From Chondrilla cf. caribensis (taxonomy: Eukaryota > Porifera > Demospongiae > Chondrillida > Chondrillidae), in contig OZ026553.1 in NCBI GenBank assembly GCA_964020155.1, positions 2,078,479 to 2,142,478 of the forward strand: DNA of 64,000 bases. Reading direction: 5' to 3'. Positions 1 through 16,902 of the stretch are shown one piece after another. Position 1 is the first letter of the stretch, and each line of letters opens with the position of its first letter. The notes beneath the pieces are model-generated. The model ran no database searches, had not been told where the DNA came from, and was given only the letters and a program-made list of their open reading frames with translations. The position numbers and the translations under genes were made by a program.

Positions 1-266
1 ATATGCCAGATCATGCGAGCATGCCGAATAGTAGTTTATTGCTCAAATCTGGAGTTTGAAATTATATGACAGAAATCTTCTGGGCATACAGAATAAGGTG
101 GCCTGCTTCCTGCTTATGTATGCAAATTAATATCATGATGTCACATCTCACTTTTTCAAAAAATGAATTCCCTGACTATTCTTGTAAAAGAATTCCATGA
201 TAATGTTATTTTTAGCTGATGCATGAAAATTCTTCTATACCAGTATTAAACCTTGTTTTTGTGTAG
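1..266 (+). other. Intron 2 (3' part) of importin-alpha-like copy 1
   Basis: No coding exon here. The sequence aligns with 51282-51552 of copy 2, which is the 3' part of intron 2, and ends with a splice acceptor at 265-266. The upstream exons of copy 1 (importin-beta-binding exon and the acidic exon 2) therefore lie outside the window. Confidence 0.75.
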
Positions 267-5400
<5,134 letters not shown>

Positions 5401-5861
5401 CAGATCTTCTCTGGAGCATCTCATGCAAACCACATCCATGCAGTATTACCATGTATTGTTTGATAGTTATAATATTCCTATAGCAATTATTGTATTATAG
5501 CCCTTTATTTGGTGGAAAAGCTATAACATACTATAGTGTTGAAAAATATGGAGTTTAAGCCTATTTTTGAATTTGTTTTTGAACTGTAATCATTATATTA
5601 TGCTTGAAAGATAGAGTCTAAACCAATGTTGACACTACATTATAAAAATAGGTCTTTCCTGGTGTACAACGGGATTACACTGTTGCTTATCAGGCCTGTC
5701 CGGTTGTTATGTATGTAACACTGCATCATTTTGACTTGTCTGTTTGGAGGATGTAAAATATTAAGCTTCTTATATATTTATGTATAATATCCATGGTGCA
5801 TGTATTCATAGACTACACCCTACGCATAACATTATTGCGCAAGTATATTAATTTTGTCAAA
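5401..5861 (+). other. 3' flank of importin copy 1 / upstream region of remnant exon 1'
   Basis: No coding signal. The segment is homologous to 56948-57458 after copy 2 and partly to the sequence upstream of functional exon 1 (34740-34802), where the GCGCAATATTAA-type motif precedes the ATG. Confidence 0.55.
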
Positions 5862-6964
5862 ATGGCTGAGTCGATTGATAAAGTTTCTGGTCCTAATATT
5901 AACTAATAAAAGGTTGACAGACTACTAACAGTCGTTGAAAGAACCAGAAGAGGTGAAGAATACCAGAAAGCTTTTAGAAGGAATCAATTTAAGGCGGAAC
6001 CAAAGAGAGATATATAGTGGTAGCTATAGCTACAATAATATTAAAATCACTAAATTATTATATTTGTTAATATGTATCTTATCATTCTGTATGTTAGAGT
6101 ACTGATAGTAGTGAGATCTCTATCATAGACTCCCTGCAGCTGTACATGATCTCGATCATGTTAAGCTATTTGTACGGCCTTCATGGTACACACACTCTTG
6201 ACAGTCTTGTTCACAAATTTGGTTTGGTTTTAATATTTCTAGGATGTATTGCTCCACTCTGTGATCCTATGGAAGATGGAGTCATTAGTTTATCTGAACC
6301 TATAATTGCCATTCTCCATGCATTGCAGTCCTTGATTACAGATTCTTGTGATGCTGAATATTATATGTCATTAGTGGAAGAATGTGGAGGTCAGTTGATG
6401 CAATTTATGTGCATGGTCACACTAGCTATTAAATTCCATTTGAGTCTATAGTATTAGTAGAATATAGTAGTACTGGTACCATGTTATTCTTAGCTAACAG
6501 TGCCTTCAGCTTAGTACATTCAAGACATTGTACTCCAAACTAAAAGCTCTACCCAATCTGGTTATTGCCTTCAGTGAACTGTTAATCCTGACGAACTAGT
6601 CATAAAGAAATGTCTGTGCTATTTGCACACTTCCCTTTGCTATCGTGAACTTGTAATTGTTATTAAAATTCATCAATTAAATATTGTCTATAGCAACTCA
6701 TTGATAGTTATGATAGTAATCCTGCTTGAAGCTATAATGCAAATATTTTATTTTTTACACAGAAATATGTCCCCATATTTAGCTGTAGTTACTGTACCTA
6801 AAAGTACTGCTGATAACATTTCAATCCTCACTACCATACCTTTACCATAATATAGACGCTGCTCTTAAAACAAATATTAGATGCAAGTTATCTATGTGAG
6901 AGTTAGTTCCAGCAATTCTATCATTTTACATGTGGATAAATACAGACACTGGCTTGGTTGTTAA

Positions 6965-8736
6965 AGGGCCTATGACACGGAAAATTTTTATTCCATTATC
7001 TGATGAAGAATATCGAATAAATAACAGCGGCGACAGTTTAAGTGCTTCGAATCGTTCGCAAACGGTCGATTTTGCTCACTTCCGGTTTCGTCCTTCGTGA
7101 AAACGGACATTTTTATTGGTGATGCGGTATGACGTCACAAGGGGAACGGTTAGTACGGTGAACAATACAAATTCAATAGTATTTTCAGCCCTTTTTGCGA
7201 ACGTTGGTCGATCTAATGTCACTTAGCCTGCTATAGGCGCTGTACCTATACTCTACATTGTCATAGATGTTTGCCAGAGGAACTGAGTGAGGTTTCAATC
7301 TCTGAGAAGTTCTTCAAGGAGAGGCTGTAATCAAGTCAAGTAGCTAGCTAGCTGAAAATTCAGCAAACTTGACATAATGTATTGCTAACTAACTTTATGC
7401 AGCTTCCACTTTTGAAGACCCTCTTCTGGGTCCCCTTAGTGCATCACATTGTATTGGATTGCCATGAAAGACATTATTGTAGCTACTCTTCCTCAACCAA
7501 TACTATCGACTGTGAGACAAGTTCTATGGATTAGTCACATGCAGCTATCCATTATTAAACTTCGCAAGTTATAGGTCTTTCTCTCTTTGGCAAAAAAAGA
7601 AACCAATATGTCACCAGGCAGAAAAGTATAGCTACATACTAGGTACTATGGCGTAATGATTGTAGCTATAAGATAATTCGATTGAATGTCACTGAGTAAA
7701 TGATAGTAATTGTTTATTGCCCCTTAGAGATTGATAACTAGACAGTACTTCATTTAAGATGGGACTTAAGTTTGTTAACACCACTGGAATACTGCTGATG
7801 CATATGGTATGTACTGAAGACTAAACTGATACAGTGGAACCTCTCTATTACAAACCTCTGAATAGCAGAAACCTCTATAATAGGGACACCATTCTGAGTC
7901 CCAGTGTAGTACTGAGGTGTACTAAATGACCTATGAATTGAAGAAACCTCTGTAATAAGGACTAAAATCAAGGTCCCAAAGTGTCCGTAATAGAGAGGTT
8001 CCACTGTATAACTCTTACAGTGACAAGTTGAATGTCTGCCACATTCCTTACATTGAACGGTACAGAATGGAGCCCCATAACCTGTGCAGACAATCTAAGG
8101 GTACCTCCTTACAGCACAATGTGTCCCTGGTTGTAGACACATCTGAATACTTGTCACAAGTGTACTACTAGGTGTTTGCGTATCTGAAAGTATGGTGAAA
8201 TATAATATGCACACGAATGTCTAATATCCACGAGTATGATACATTATTTTATTCAAAACATTAAAATCATCTATTGAGTATTCAAACTGGTCTTTGTTGT
8301 CTTTATTCGAGCTTCTATCAGTAGCTGATTCGTCAAATACTGTAAACGGTTCGAAGTGATACGGTGACTTTCCCGTACTACTTTTAAAGCCCCCTAGATA
8401 CCTTCCTCGTAGTCATTATCCGTTAATATAGCTTCGCTGTGCTCTCGATCATTCAAAAATTGCTCTGCACTTAAGAAATTGCTTCGAGAGAAGCTCGATC
8501 TTCTGTACAAATCGTATACAAACAGTAATTTCCGTTCCCCTTGTGACGTCACAAGAGATTCGCGAGAAAAACGGAAACACCCACGCAAATAATCGAAAAA
8601 TGGCTGATTTTGCGTCAGAAATCCTCGGAATACTCCACCTTAGAGTCGATATCTGATCGAAAAAATTTAGCGTGGGTTATTTTTTCGTTATGAACTAACA
8701 TTTAAGCGAAAAAAAATTTTCCGTGTCATAGGCCCT
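6965..8736. mobile_element. TTAA-flanked non-autonomous DNA transposon (piggyBac-like MITE)
   Basis: The left end reads AGGGCCTATGACACGGAAAA and the right end is its inverse complement, and both ends abut TTAA (6961-6964 and 8737-8740). Inverted similarity extends inwards in patches and includes a TGACGTCA palindrome near each end (7130 and 8544). No transposase frame is seen. The TTAA duplication and short TIRs match the piggyBac superfamily. The empty site (GGTTGTTAACTGGGG-type) is present in the paralogous hairpin repeats of units B and C, which confirms a single insertion. Confidence 0.8.
7832..8006. mobile_element. Small nested MITE with TA target duplication (pogo/Tc1-like ends)
   Basis: A 175-bp segment begins CAGTGGAACCTCTCTATTA and ends in its inverse complement, flanked by TA on both sides (7830-7831 and 8007-8008). 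Ends of the CAGTGGAACC type are known from pogo/Tigger-derived MITEs. It sits inside the TTAA element, so it inserted later or moved with it. Open frames across it are incidental. Confidence 0.7.
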
Positions 8737-9260
8737 TTAACTGGGGTTTCAACCCCCATAAACAAGCCATCCAAAGTCTCTGTATACATCCATTACAGCT
8801 CTATATGAGATACCTTTGCTGTTACATATACATGCACACTTCTTTTTTGGAACCCCCAACCACATACAGAATACAGGATATTCCTTTGTAAGAAATGTAA
8901 TATCAAAATGCATTGTTGGGATCTACTATCAATGAAAATACATCATTGTTTGGATATATACATCAAAATTTATCCTACCTCTGTAGTGTGCACATACCCA
9001 CACAATAGCACTAATGAACTGCTTTTAACTGTTGACATTACAATGCAACTGTTTAACTGACAATGAACAATTGAGACCCTCCTATTTGTATATCTGGGAA
9101 TTTGGAATGGGATTTTAATTTTAATAGCATGCAAATTGTATCTGTATATTCCATATTAGGTTTGGATGAAGTTAAAAAGCCAAGGATGATCATCGGGATC
9201 ATGTTGCTGAATTGTCTTGCTTCAGTTTTCTCCTCTCACCAGAAGATTAGAACAGAATTA

Positions 9261-10167
9261 GTGACATCTTCTCTGGAGTGCCCAATGCAAACCACATCTA
9301 GTAGTGTTTGATAGCTGTAATATTCCTGTATATAAGCAATTATGGTATAATTTATAATTACTTTCTTGAAAGAGGAAAAGCTGTCCATTTGAAGCAGTTG
9401 AGTTGGTGAGTCCTCCTCCAGGTGCAAATGGCCAATAACAGTATTGAGAAATACTAACAACTGCATCTTAGACGACCTTCAATGAACACAATAATAAGTC
9501 AGGCTAATAGAGGCATGGTTAATTGTAATTGCTCCTTGTAATTCGTTCATTTTCACGCGTTAGTATAATATATATAGTTATATATATATACACAATGTTC
9601 TGCCTTACTACTTGTGAGGGGCAAGCAGAAGTGAGCCCCAATTTAGTATCGAAACAGAGATAGTCGTCCAACTTGTGTGGGACTCGATCTAGCTTGTCTC
9701 AAATGTGTCAGAAAGGATGACTTAGAACCACAAGTCATAATTGGTTTGGCAGTTTGAGTACAGTGGTAGTAACAACGGTAGTAACACAAGTGGCATGATA
9801 TGTACAAAGGTGAATACGCTGGGTGATGATCTTAATATATACAAAGATGGTATAATACTAAGGATGAAATGCTACAGACAAAATCCTTACAATTGCAAAT
9901 ACATGCACTGTCTATCACAACACATGCACATGCATACACAATGTCAATGCACATGCACAGGGCATATTTATGGATTTCAACACTGTTGTATACACACATA
10001 ACAAGGGGCCACATGCACAAGTTATAGATCATTGACCATCCCATTATAATGGGAGGCCACAGAAGTGAACCTTTCACTTTTATATACATGTGCGTGTTCA
10101 TTTGTTTATGTGTGCACTGTACATGTGTGTGTGTGTGTGTGTGTGTGTTTGTGTGTGTGTGAGTGCA

Positions 10168-10266
<99 letters not shown>

Positions 10267-10842
10267 ATGTGTGTGTGTGCATGTGTGTGTGTGTGCATGT
10301 GTTTGTGTGTGCATGTATGGATGTGTATGTATATAATATTATGTTTGTAGGCATTTGTACACTAGTGTGTGTAGGTGAATATGATTACATGTAATAGATA
10401 GTCCTTCACTTATAGGTTTCATTTAATTGAGTTATCATGTAGTCATATAAGGAGCTAATATTTAATTAGTGTGTACATTTATGCTATGTAAACTTGCATG
10501 ATTCAGCACAACATGACAATCACAACAATATTAACATGCACTTGCTAAATCTCAAATCAAGCTTAAGGCAAGTATAAATGTAAATTTCAAGTGTATATGT
10601 GTACATTTGCATTTGTCTATGTACATGTGTATGTGTGTGCGCATGTGTTAGCACAATGCTAACTAAGATTACAGTTTTCAATGCTGACATACATAACATG
10701 TAAACATACAACACAGGCAGATTTAAGTCTAGAACATAGATTGGATAATTATGTACAACAACCTTGTAAGGGAGAGTGCATATCAAAACTCAGTTCAACT
10801 AGAGGATGATGAACCACTTTGGTTCATTCATGTGGTGACTAA
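9261..10842 (+). other. Unit A spacer between importin remnant and collagen 1
   Basis: No gene is seen. The block is shared with 17467-19960 (unit B), 27960-30530 (unit C) and 58768-60330 (unit D). A recognisable landmark is the segment GTGAATACGCTGGGTGATGA followed by an AC-rich stretch. It contains the (GT)n tract at 10124-10312. Confidence 0.6.
10124..10312 (+). repeat. (GT)n microsatellite, unit A
   Basis: About 190 bp of GT with ATGTG/GCATG interruptions towards the 3' end. Homologous tracts are at 19204-19409 (unit B), 29541-29634 (unit C) and 59660-59774 (unit D). Confidence 0.95.
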
Positions 10843-11112
10843 ATTCTCTCTCTTGAGGAACATTGATAGTAGGGTCCACATTCAGAGTCCTTGCTTGACA
10901 CAGTATCCAATTTAACCAAACACCCACACAGGGGAAAACTGACAATAGCCAACACATGTACATTGGAAGCCTTATGAAATATTCTCTCTCTTGAGGAACA
11001 TTGATAGTAGGGCCCACATTCAGAATCCTTACTTGACACAGTATCCAATTTAACCAAACACCCACACAGGGGAAAACTGACAATATCCAACACATTGGAA
11101 GCCTTATGAAAT
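10843..11112 (+). repeat. Upstream tandem repeat of collagen 1 (2 copies of about 130 bp)
   Basis: Two tandem copies (from 10843 and 10982), each starting TTCTCTCTCTTGAGGAACATT and ending near GGAAGCCTTATGA. Related arrays precede every collagen gene at a similar distance (19965-20398, 30537-30665, 60334-60600) with different copy numbers. The position about 250 bp before the start codon suggests a promoter or enhancer role, which is inferred. The open frames on the - strand through these repeats are incidental. Confidence 0.7.
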
Positions 11113-11367
11113 ATCATGCGTGTGACCTTTCAAAGTTGCCTACTACGGCTGAAAACAACCTCTACTGTCAGTCGTCCTGCTATAGCTATAGACTGTATTG
11201 TATACACCAGGAATCTGGGTTGTGCTTCATATGTGTATGTACATTGTCAATGAATGTCATTAACAGTGGGTGTGTCCTCATTGTGACCATTAGAATACTT
11301 TGTTCTACTGTAGTTACCACATTAAACTAACACCAAGAAACTGAGTGTGTTGGCTAGAGCTACAGTT

Positions 11368-13775
11368 ATGGCTACAAACGTTAAGGTCTTTCTACAAGTG
11401 GCTCTTTTGTGCTATGTGGTGACTACCAGTATCAGTATCAATAGCATTGACTTACAGAAGGGACTTGCCACACTTCAGAAGGAAGTGGAGAATCTCAAAC
11501 AGCAGTCTCAAGAAGAAATAAATTCTTTGGTGACTGAGCTGAATAAGCTGAGGCAGCAGTCGAAACAGGAAATCAAGTTACTTCACCAGAGATTAGAGCA
11601 ACTTGAAGCCAAAGGTTAGTTGCACTGAGGTTCATTGCAAACTGCTTGTACAATGCCATATCCTGGCTTTGACCAGAAACAGTATAGTGTCATTCCAGCT
11701 GGTGCCTTACCCACAATACCATTCGATTATGGCACCTCTGTATAAGTGATAAATGTCTTGGAAAGAATATGTGTGTGCAAGCTAAAGGACCCTTAGCCAT
11801 TGTTGACAAAATGTAGTCATTTTGAATTAAACAAAGTTATGCAGTTTTGATCTTGTTAGTCCTCGGTATATGGGTCCAATGACCAAAAATGGAAGTGAGA
11901 CTGTCATCAGTAAAAATCATTTGCGGAGTGACCTTGCGTAGCCAGCCCCTTTTTCAGATGGATTCTTCATTGGTATCCACTATCAGTGGATAGTGAATGG
12001 GTGGTTAATTGATTAATCACCATTCGTAATTAAGTGGGCATAACTGGAAAGCAATCACACTTATTAGACTGAGTGTATAGTCACCCAATAGATGTGATGT
12101 GGAGCCTGTAGAGTCCTTTTCACATTTCAGGTACTGTTGAAGCATAGTATGGTCAAGCGTGTTGTCATTTCCGGAATATTACATCATGCTTGGCATATCT
12201 TTTGTACATGACCCGAGGTCTACGACTCGAGAAGATAGAATAGAAGCGTGTACAATAATAAATGGATTGCATGCACCCTTTCTTCCTAAGATGTCATGTG
12301 GGTGAACATCAGATTACATTATTGATGGTTTGGGCTAGAGTAGTTCAAATTATGCACTCCATAAAACCAATGTACACACCAGCGGTATGTTTTGTGTGTG
12401 TGTGTGGGGGGGGGGGGGGCAGATAGTTGATATGCATGTTACATTTCAGTATATTATTGAGATGTATATCAACAAGTTAGTGTACACAATAATTATACCA
12501 TAATTTTATAATATATAATTTGCTACCTTTTGCCATTTCATTATCACTTCATACAATTATAGCACAATTATCAATGTGTACATACTGCATGAATGTAATA
12601 AACTAATATTTATTACATTATTATACAAATTGTTATACTCTTTGAACTTCTGATATAGTGGCACTTTAAAAAGTCTATGCCTAACAGTTCTACATATCTC
12701 TGGTTTTTCAAAAAATTCCTTATAATTAATTCTCACAAAACTATGAGAAATAAGCTACTTGTCTTTAATAGAATTGGACAAACCTCTACAAAGAATGCGA
12801 CGTGGAGGAGACAGTGTTTCCCCAACTCCTGAATCTTGCATCTGTTCACCTGGACCACCTGGTCCAGCTGGACCAAAAGGTGCAAAGGGACAGCATGGAA
12901 ATCAAGGCAAAATAGGAGAAATGGGGTTGAATGGAACAGATGGTGAGAAGGGTGAACAGGGAGATATAGGACCTCAAGGCGTGGTTGGACAAAAAGGTGA
13001 ACTGGGACAAACGGGATTGCAAGGACTGCCAGGACTCAATGGAACCAAGGGGCAAAAGGGTGAGCAAGGAGATCAAGGAGTTAATGGAACGAAAGGTGAA
13101 CGTGGCCAGAAAGGTGAACCAGCACTTAAAGGAGAACCGGGACTCAATGGAACCAAAGGAGAACAAGGTCAACAAGGAGATCAAGGAGTTAATGGAACAA
13201 AAGGTGAACGTGGAGATAAAGGACAACCAGGGAATGGTGGGCAGAAAGGTGAACAAGGACAAAAGGGATTGCAAGGACTACCAGGACTCAATGGAACCAA
13301 AGGAGAAAAAGGTCAACAAGGAGATCAAGGAGTTAATGGAACAAAAGGTGAACGTGGAGATAAAGGACAACCAGGAAATGATGGACAGAAAGGTGAACCA
13401 GGACTGACAGGACAATCGGGGCTCAATGGAATGAAGGGAGAAAAGGGTGAACAAGGAGATCAAGGAGTTAATGGAACAAGAGGTGAACGTGGAGAGAAAG
13501 GACAGAATGGTGGACAGAAAGGTGAACCAGGACAAAAGGGATTGCGAGGAGACATAGGACCACCAGGACCACAAGGACCAAAAGGAGACATAGGACCCCA
13601 AGGACCACAAGTACCACAAGGACCACAAGGAGACATTGGACCAATAGGAGGCATAAGACCTCAAGGACCACCAGGACCACCAGGACCAAAAGGAGACATA
13701 GGACCCCAAGGACCTCAAGGACCACAAGGAAAAATAGGACCACCAGGACCAAAAGGAGACAAAGGAGACATATAG
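11368..13775 (+). CDS. Short coiled-coil collagen 1 (two exons, truncated C-terminus)
   Basis: Exons 11368-11614 and 12772-13775 join in phase (AAA-G|AA-TTG) to give 416 codons. I chose the ATG at 11368 because it opens a hydrophobic signal peptide (about residues 1-23). Residues about 30-82 form a Leu/Glu/Gln heptad coiled coil that could trimerise the chain. RMRR near residue 93 is a furin-type site, followed by a CxC pair and about 100 Gly-X-Y triplets with eight N-G-T sequons. It is probably a secreted structural or innate-recognition collagen. Oddities are Gly replaced by Ala (KGEPALKG), Gly replaced by Val (GPQVPQ) and a 2-bp TA insertion near 13771 that brings a stop in nine residues early compared with its paralogues. 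There is no C-terminal non-collagenous domain. Confidence 0.85.
11615..12771 (+). other. Intron of collagen 1
   Basis: The donor is AAAG|GTTAGT and the acceptor is CTTTAATAG. Compared with collagens 2 and 4 this intron lacks about 860 bp (joined near 12275). It includes a run of 16 G at 12404-12419 after a short GT tract. Confidence 0.75.
12404..12419 (+). repeat. Poly(G) run in collagen 1 intron
   Basis: Sixteen consecutive G residues following GTGTGTGT. The same position holds 15 G in collagen 2 (22492-22506) and 22 G in collagen 4 (62724-62745), and it is lost in collagen 3. Confidence 0.9.
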
Positions 13776-15024
13776 GACCCCAAGGACCACCAGGACCACA
13801 ATGAACATTGAATTAGTAGATAATCTGTATAAATCACCATTCAAGTGAGGTCAATCAATAACCAAATTAAACATGAATCTCTTATTAATAATAATAAGTT
13901 CAATCAATTAAATCCTTTCTTCTTTTTGAATTTTTGACATGAGACATCTAATCTGACTGACAGTAAAGGAATAGTGAACCTCCTTAAACATGGAGGTTGT
14001 GTATTAAAGGCGAGGTGGTTCAAAGTGGCTGTCTGATTCGCTTCACTGTCAGGAATGTCCAGTGATTTATACCACTAGATTGGCAGTGTATATGTACACT
14101 ACACAAAACGTACAATGTCATATGTTACAAAATCAATCCACTAAATGGACCAGATTCACTTAGTGTACATAAGACAAAAACTTTATGCATACATAAGTAC
14201 TATACCTAATAAATAATTTTTCATCAATTATAATGAAATACAATTAGTAAAGAATCCGAACTCCATGCTTGGAAATCGATTGCAGAACATGAACATAATA
14301 TGGATAACACATAATGTAACAATAACACATGAACATTGATGCAACAGCATGAACTTTGCAGTAAGGTATTTCCCCCCGGCAAGGCTCTTATATTCAACTT
14401 GATGCTCTCACATTAATTATATATTTATGATATTAATTCATGATCAGCAATGAACAGTTAAATTAATGTATACATATTATGTACATTATATATGCAGCAT
14501 ATTATATATATATATATTTATATATATAATATATTAATTACAATAAAACACGTACAATACTTAGTATAATATATATAATAATAACAATTAATATACCTAA
14601 ATATATATATATATTATATTATAATTATGCACATAACATCTATATCTATATAATATACATATTATATATATATATATATTTCATTTTACAAACATACATA
14701 CATACACTCAATACTTATATTCAATATGTGCAAGTTCTTACTGTTACTTTAATCTCATTCATATAAACAATTCAGATCCTGTCAATTCATAGGAGTACAT
14801 CCCTAAATAATCAACAGTGGGTGTAATCACAGTTAAGGTGTGGAGGTCTTGGTGGGCTATATCCCTGTTGGAACCTTAGAGCCATTTATCCTTCACAGTA
14901 AAGTGTACATAGTGCACAGGACACACTGCTGGCACAAATCACTACCAGTGGCTACCTCCCCTAAGGAAGGTAAAGAGTATACTGCTAATGGGCACATGTT
15001 GGCATGTGCATCTACATGCATGCA
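13776..15024 (+). other. Intergenic region after collagen 1
   Basis: It begins with the remnant of the collagen C-terminus that follows the early stop, then AT-rich sequence shared with 23963-25274. Several TATATA-rich blocks lie at about 14490-14690. No gene is seen. AATAAA-like motifs near 14210 are possible polyadenylation signals. Confidence 0.55.
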
Positions 15025-15048
15025 TGTGTGTGCGTGCGCATGTGTGTG

Positions 15049-15111
<63 letters not shown>

Positions 15112-15150
15112 ATGTGTGTGTGCGTGTGTGCATGTGTGTGTGTGTGTGTG

Positions 15151-15210
<60 letters not shown>
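15025..15210 (+). repeat. (GT)n microsatellite next to importin remnant, unit B
   Basis: About 185 bp of GT with GCATG and GCGTG interruptions. The counterpart in unit C (25275-25674) is about 400 bp and contains an internal duplication. Confidence 0.95.
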
Positions 15211-15213
<3 letters not shown>

Positions 15214-15768
15214 GTGCATGTGTATATATGTCTGAATATTCTATGTCATTAGTGGAAGATTGTGGAAGTCAGTTGATGCAATTTACATGCATGATCAGAC
15301 TATTACATTCCATTTGAGACTAGTATATTAGTGAAAATCAATAATATTATAGCAGTACTGTTGGTACAATTTCATTCCTAGCTAACAGTATCTCCAACGT
15401 ACATTCTTATAGACATTGTACTCCAAACTGAAAGCTCTACCCAAACTGTGCTATTTGCACACTACCCTTTGCTATTGTACACTTGTAATTGTTATCAAAA
15501 TTCATCAATTAAGTATTGCCTATAGCAACTCATTCATAGTTGATAGTAATCCTGCTTGAAGCTAAAATGCAGATATATTATTTTCAACACAGAAATATCC
15601 CCCATATTTAGCTGTAGTACGTAAAAGTACTGCTGATACCATTTCAATCCTCACTACCATATACCTTTACCATAATATAGACGCTGCTCTCAAAACAAAT
15701 ACTAGATACAAGTTATATTTGTGAGAGTTAGCTTTTACATAGAAACAAGGTATATATGTGTGGTATGT

Positions 15769-15879
15769 TAGGGCTGTAGTGCATACATACAGGCACTTTG
15801 GCTTGGTTGTTAACCGGGGTTTCACCGGTACCCCCATAAACAAGCAAGCCAAAGTCTCTGTACATCCGCTACAGCCCTA
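15769..15879. repeat. Fold-back repeat (best preserved copy)
   Basis: TAGGGCTGTAG at the left is mirrored by CTACAGCCCTA at the right, and the inner arms ACTTTGGCTTG and CAAGCCAAAGT also pair. The loop contains GTTAAC, the spot where the TTAA element inserted in unit A. Total length is about 111 bp. Confidence 0.7.
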
Positions 15880-16902
15880 TATATGAGATATCTTCGCTAT
15901 AATTATACTCTCATGCACATTTCTATCTTGGATCTAGCTCCCAACTAAATACAGGATACAGGATACATCAATGTTCATGGATGGTTTCTTACAGATCAGA
16001 ACAGAGTAAGTGTCAATGACATCTCCTCGTGCAACGTGTGGATTGCATGAATGAGTGCCTCATGCATATCAATCAAGTATTTCCAAGTAGTGTTTGATTG
16101 CTGTAATATTCCTGTATATAAACAATAATTATAGTATTATAATTTACTTTCTTGAAAAGGAAACTCTGTCCATTTTAAACAGTTGAGTTGGTGAGTCCTC
16201 CTCCTGTACAAATGGCCAATAACAGTATTCAGAAATACTAACAACTGCATCTTAGACAACTTGAAGACATTCAATGAACATGGTAATAAGGCAGGCTAAT
16301 AGAGGCAAGGTTAATTGTATTTGCTCCTTAAGCTTGTAATTTGTTTATTTTCATGCGATAGTATAATGCATATAATAATATAGTTAGTCATACACAATGT
16401 TCGGCCTTCCACTTGCAAGGGGCAAGCTGAAGTGAGCCCCAATTTAGTATGGAAGCAGAGACAGTTGTCCTACTTGTATGGGACTCGAATAAGCTTGTCT
16501 CAAGTGCATCAGAAGTGATGACTGAGAATTACAAGTCATAATTGGTTTGGCAGTTTTAGCATACCAGAAGTGTTCAACGGTAATGGCTATGAACATTGTA
16601 GATTGATATGAACTGCCAGTACAGGCATGATACAAAGTGAATACGCTGGGTGATGATCTTGAAGCTTGAAGTTAATATTCAGATTTTATTTTTTTACACA
16701 GGAATATATCCCATAATCAGCTGTTACAGTAGTACCTGAAAGTACTGCTGATAACACTTCAATCCTCACTACCATACCTTTACTATAATTATTATAGACG
16801 CTGCTCTTAAAACAAATATTAGAACAGGTTATCTATGTGAGAGTTAGTTCCAGCAATTCTATCATTATATACATAGAAACATACCACATATATGTGGTAT
16901 GT

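Larger units (their letters stand above)
5862..9260 (+). pseudogene. Importin-alpha-like remnant A (exons 1', 10', 11')
   Basis: A deletion derivative of the importin-alpha-like gene. Exon 1' (5862 to about 6014) begins ATGGCTGAGTCGATTGAT like the functional exon 1 but reaches an in-frame TAA after 14 codons and has lost the splice donor. Exon 10' (6243-6389) is open, has AG/GT borders, and its GCIAPLCD core is nearer to ordinary importin-alpha than exon 10 of the full copies. Exon 11' (from 9160) keeps LDEV but is frameshifted. Exons 2-9 are absent. A TTAA-flanked element (6965-8736) interrupts the space between exons 10' and 11'. The same three-exon remnant occurs in unit D, so the deletion predates duplication of the units. 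I infer it is non-functional. Confidence 0.65.

Noticed and set aside
8394..8588. Short minus-strand frame inside the TTAA element as a transposase
   Set aside because: Only 64 codons, overlapping the subterminal inverted region, with no transposase motif.
10799..11117. Minus-strand frames upstream of the collagen genes (also 19921-20233, 30445-30670)
   Set aside because: They follow the 130-bp tandem repeat and change with its copy number; no start context or family resemblance. Treated as regulatory repeats.
11347..11367. GTG upstream start for the collagen exon 1 frame
   Set aside because: The in-frame ATG at 11368 begins a good signal peptide; the upstream codons are not conserved among paralogues (LAR, LTR, LDK).
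12846..13274. Open frames antisense to, or out of frame with, the collagen exons (also 13278-13844, 22883-23371, 23603-23950, 33090-33470, 63112-63402)
   Set aside because: The Gly-X-Y repeat keeps several frames open on both strands; only the + strand frame has the collagen pattern and proper splice joins.
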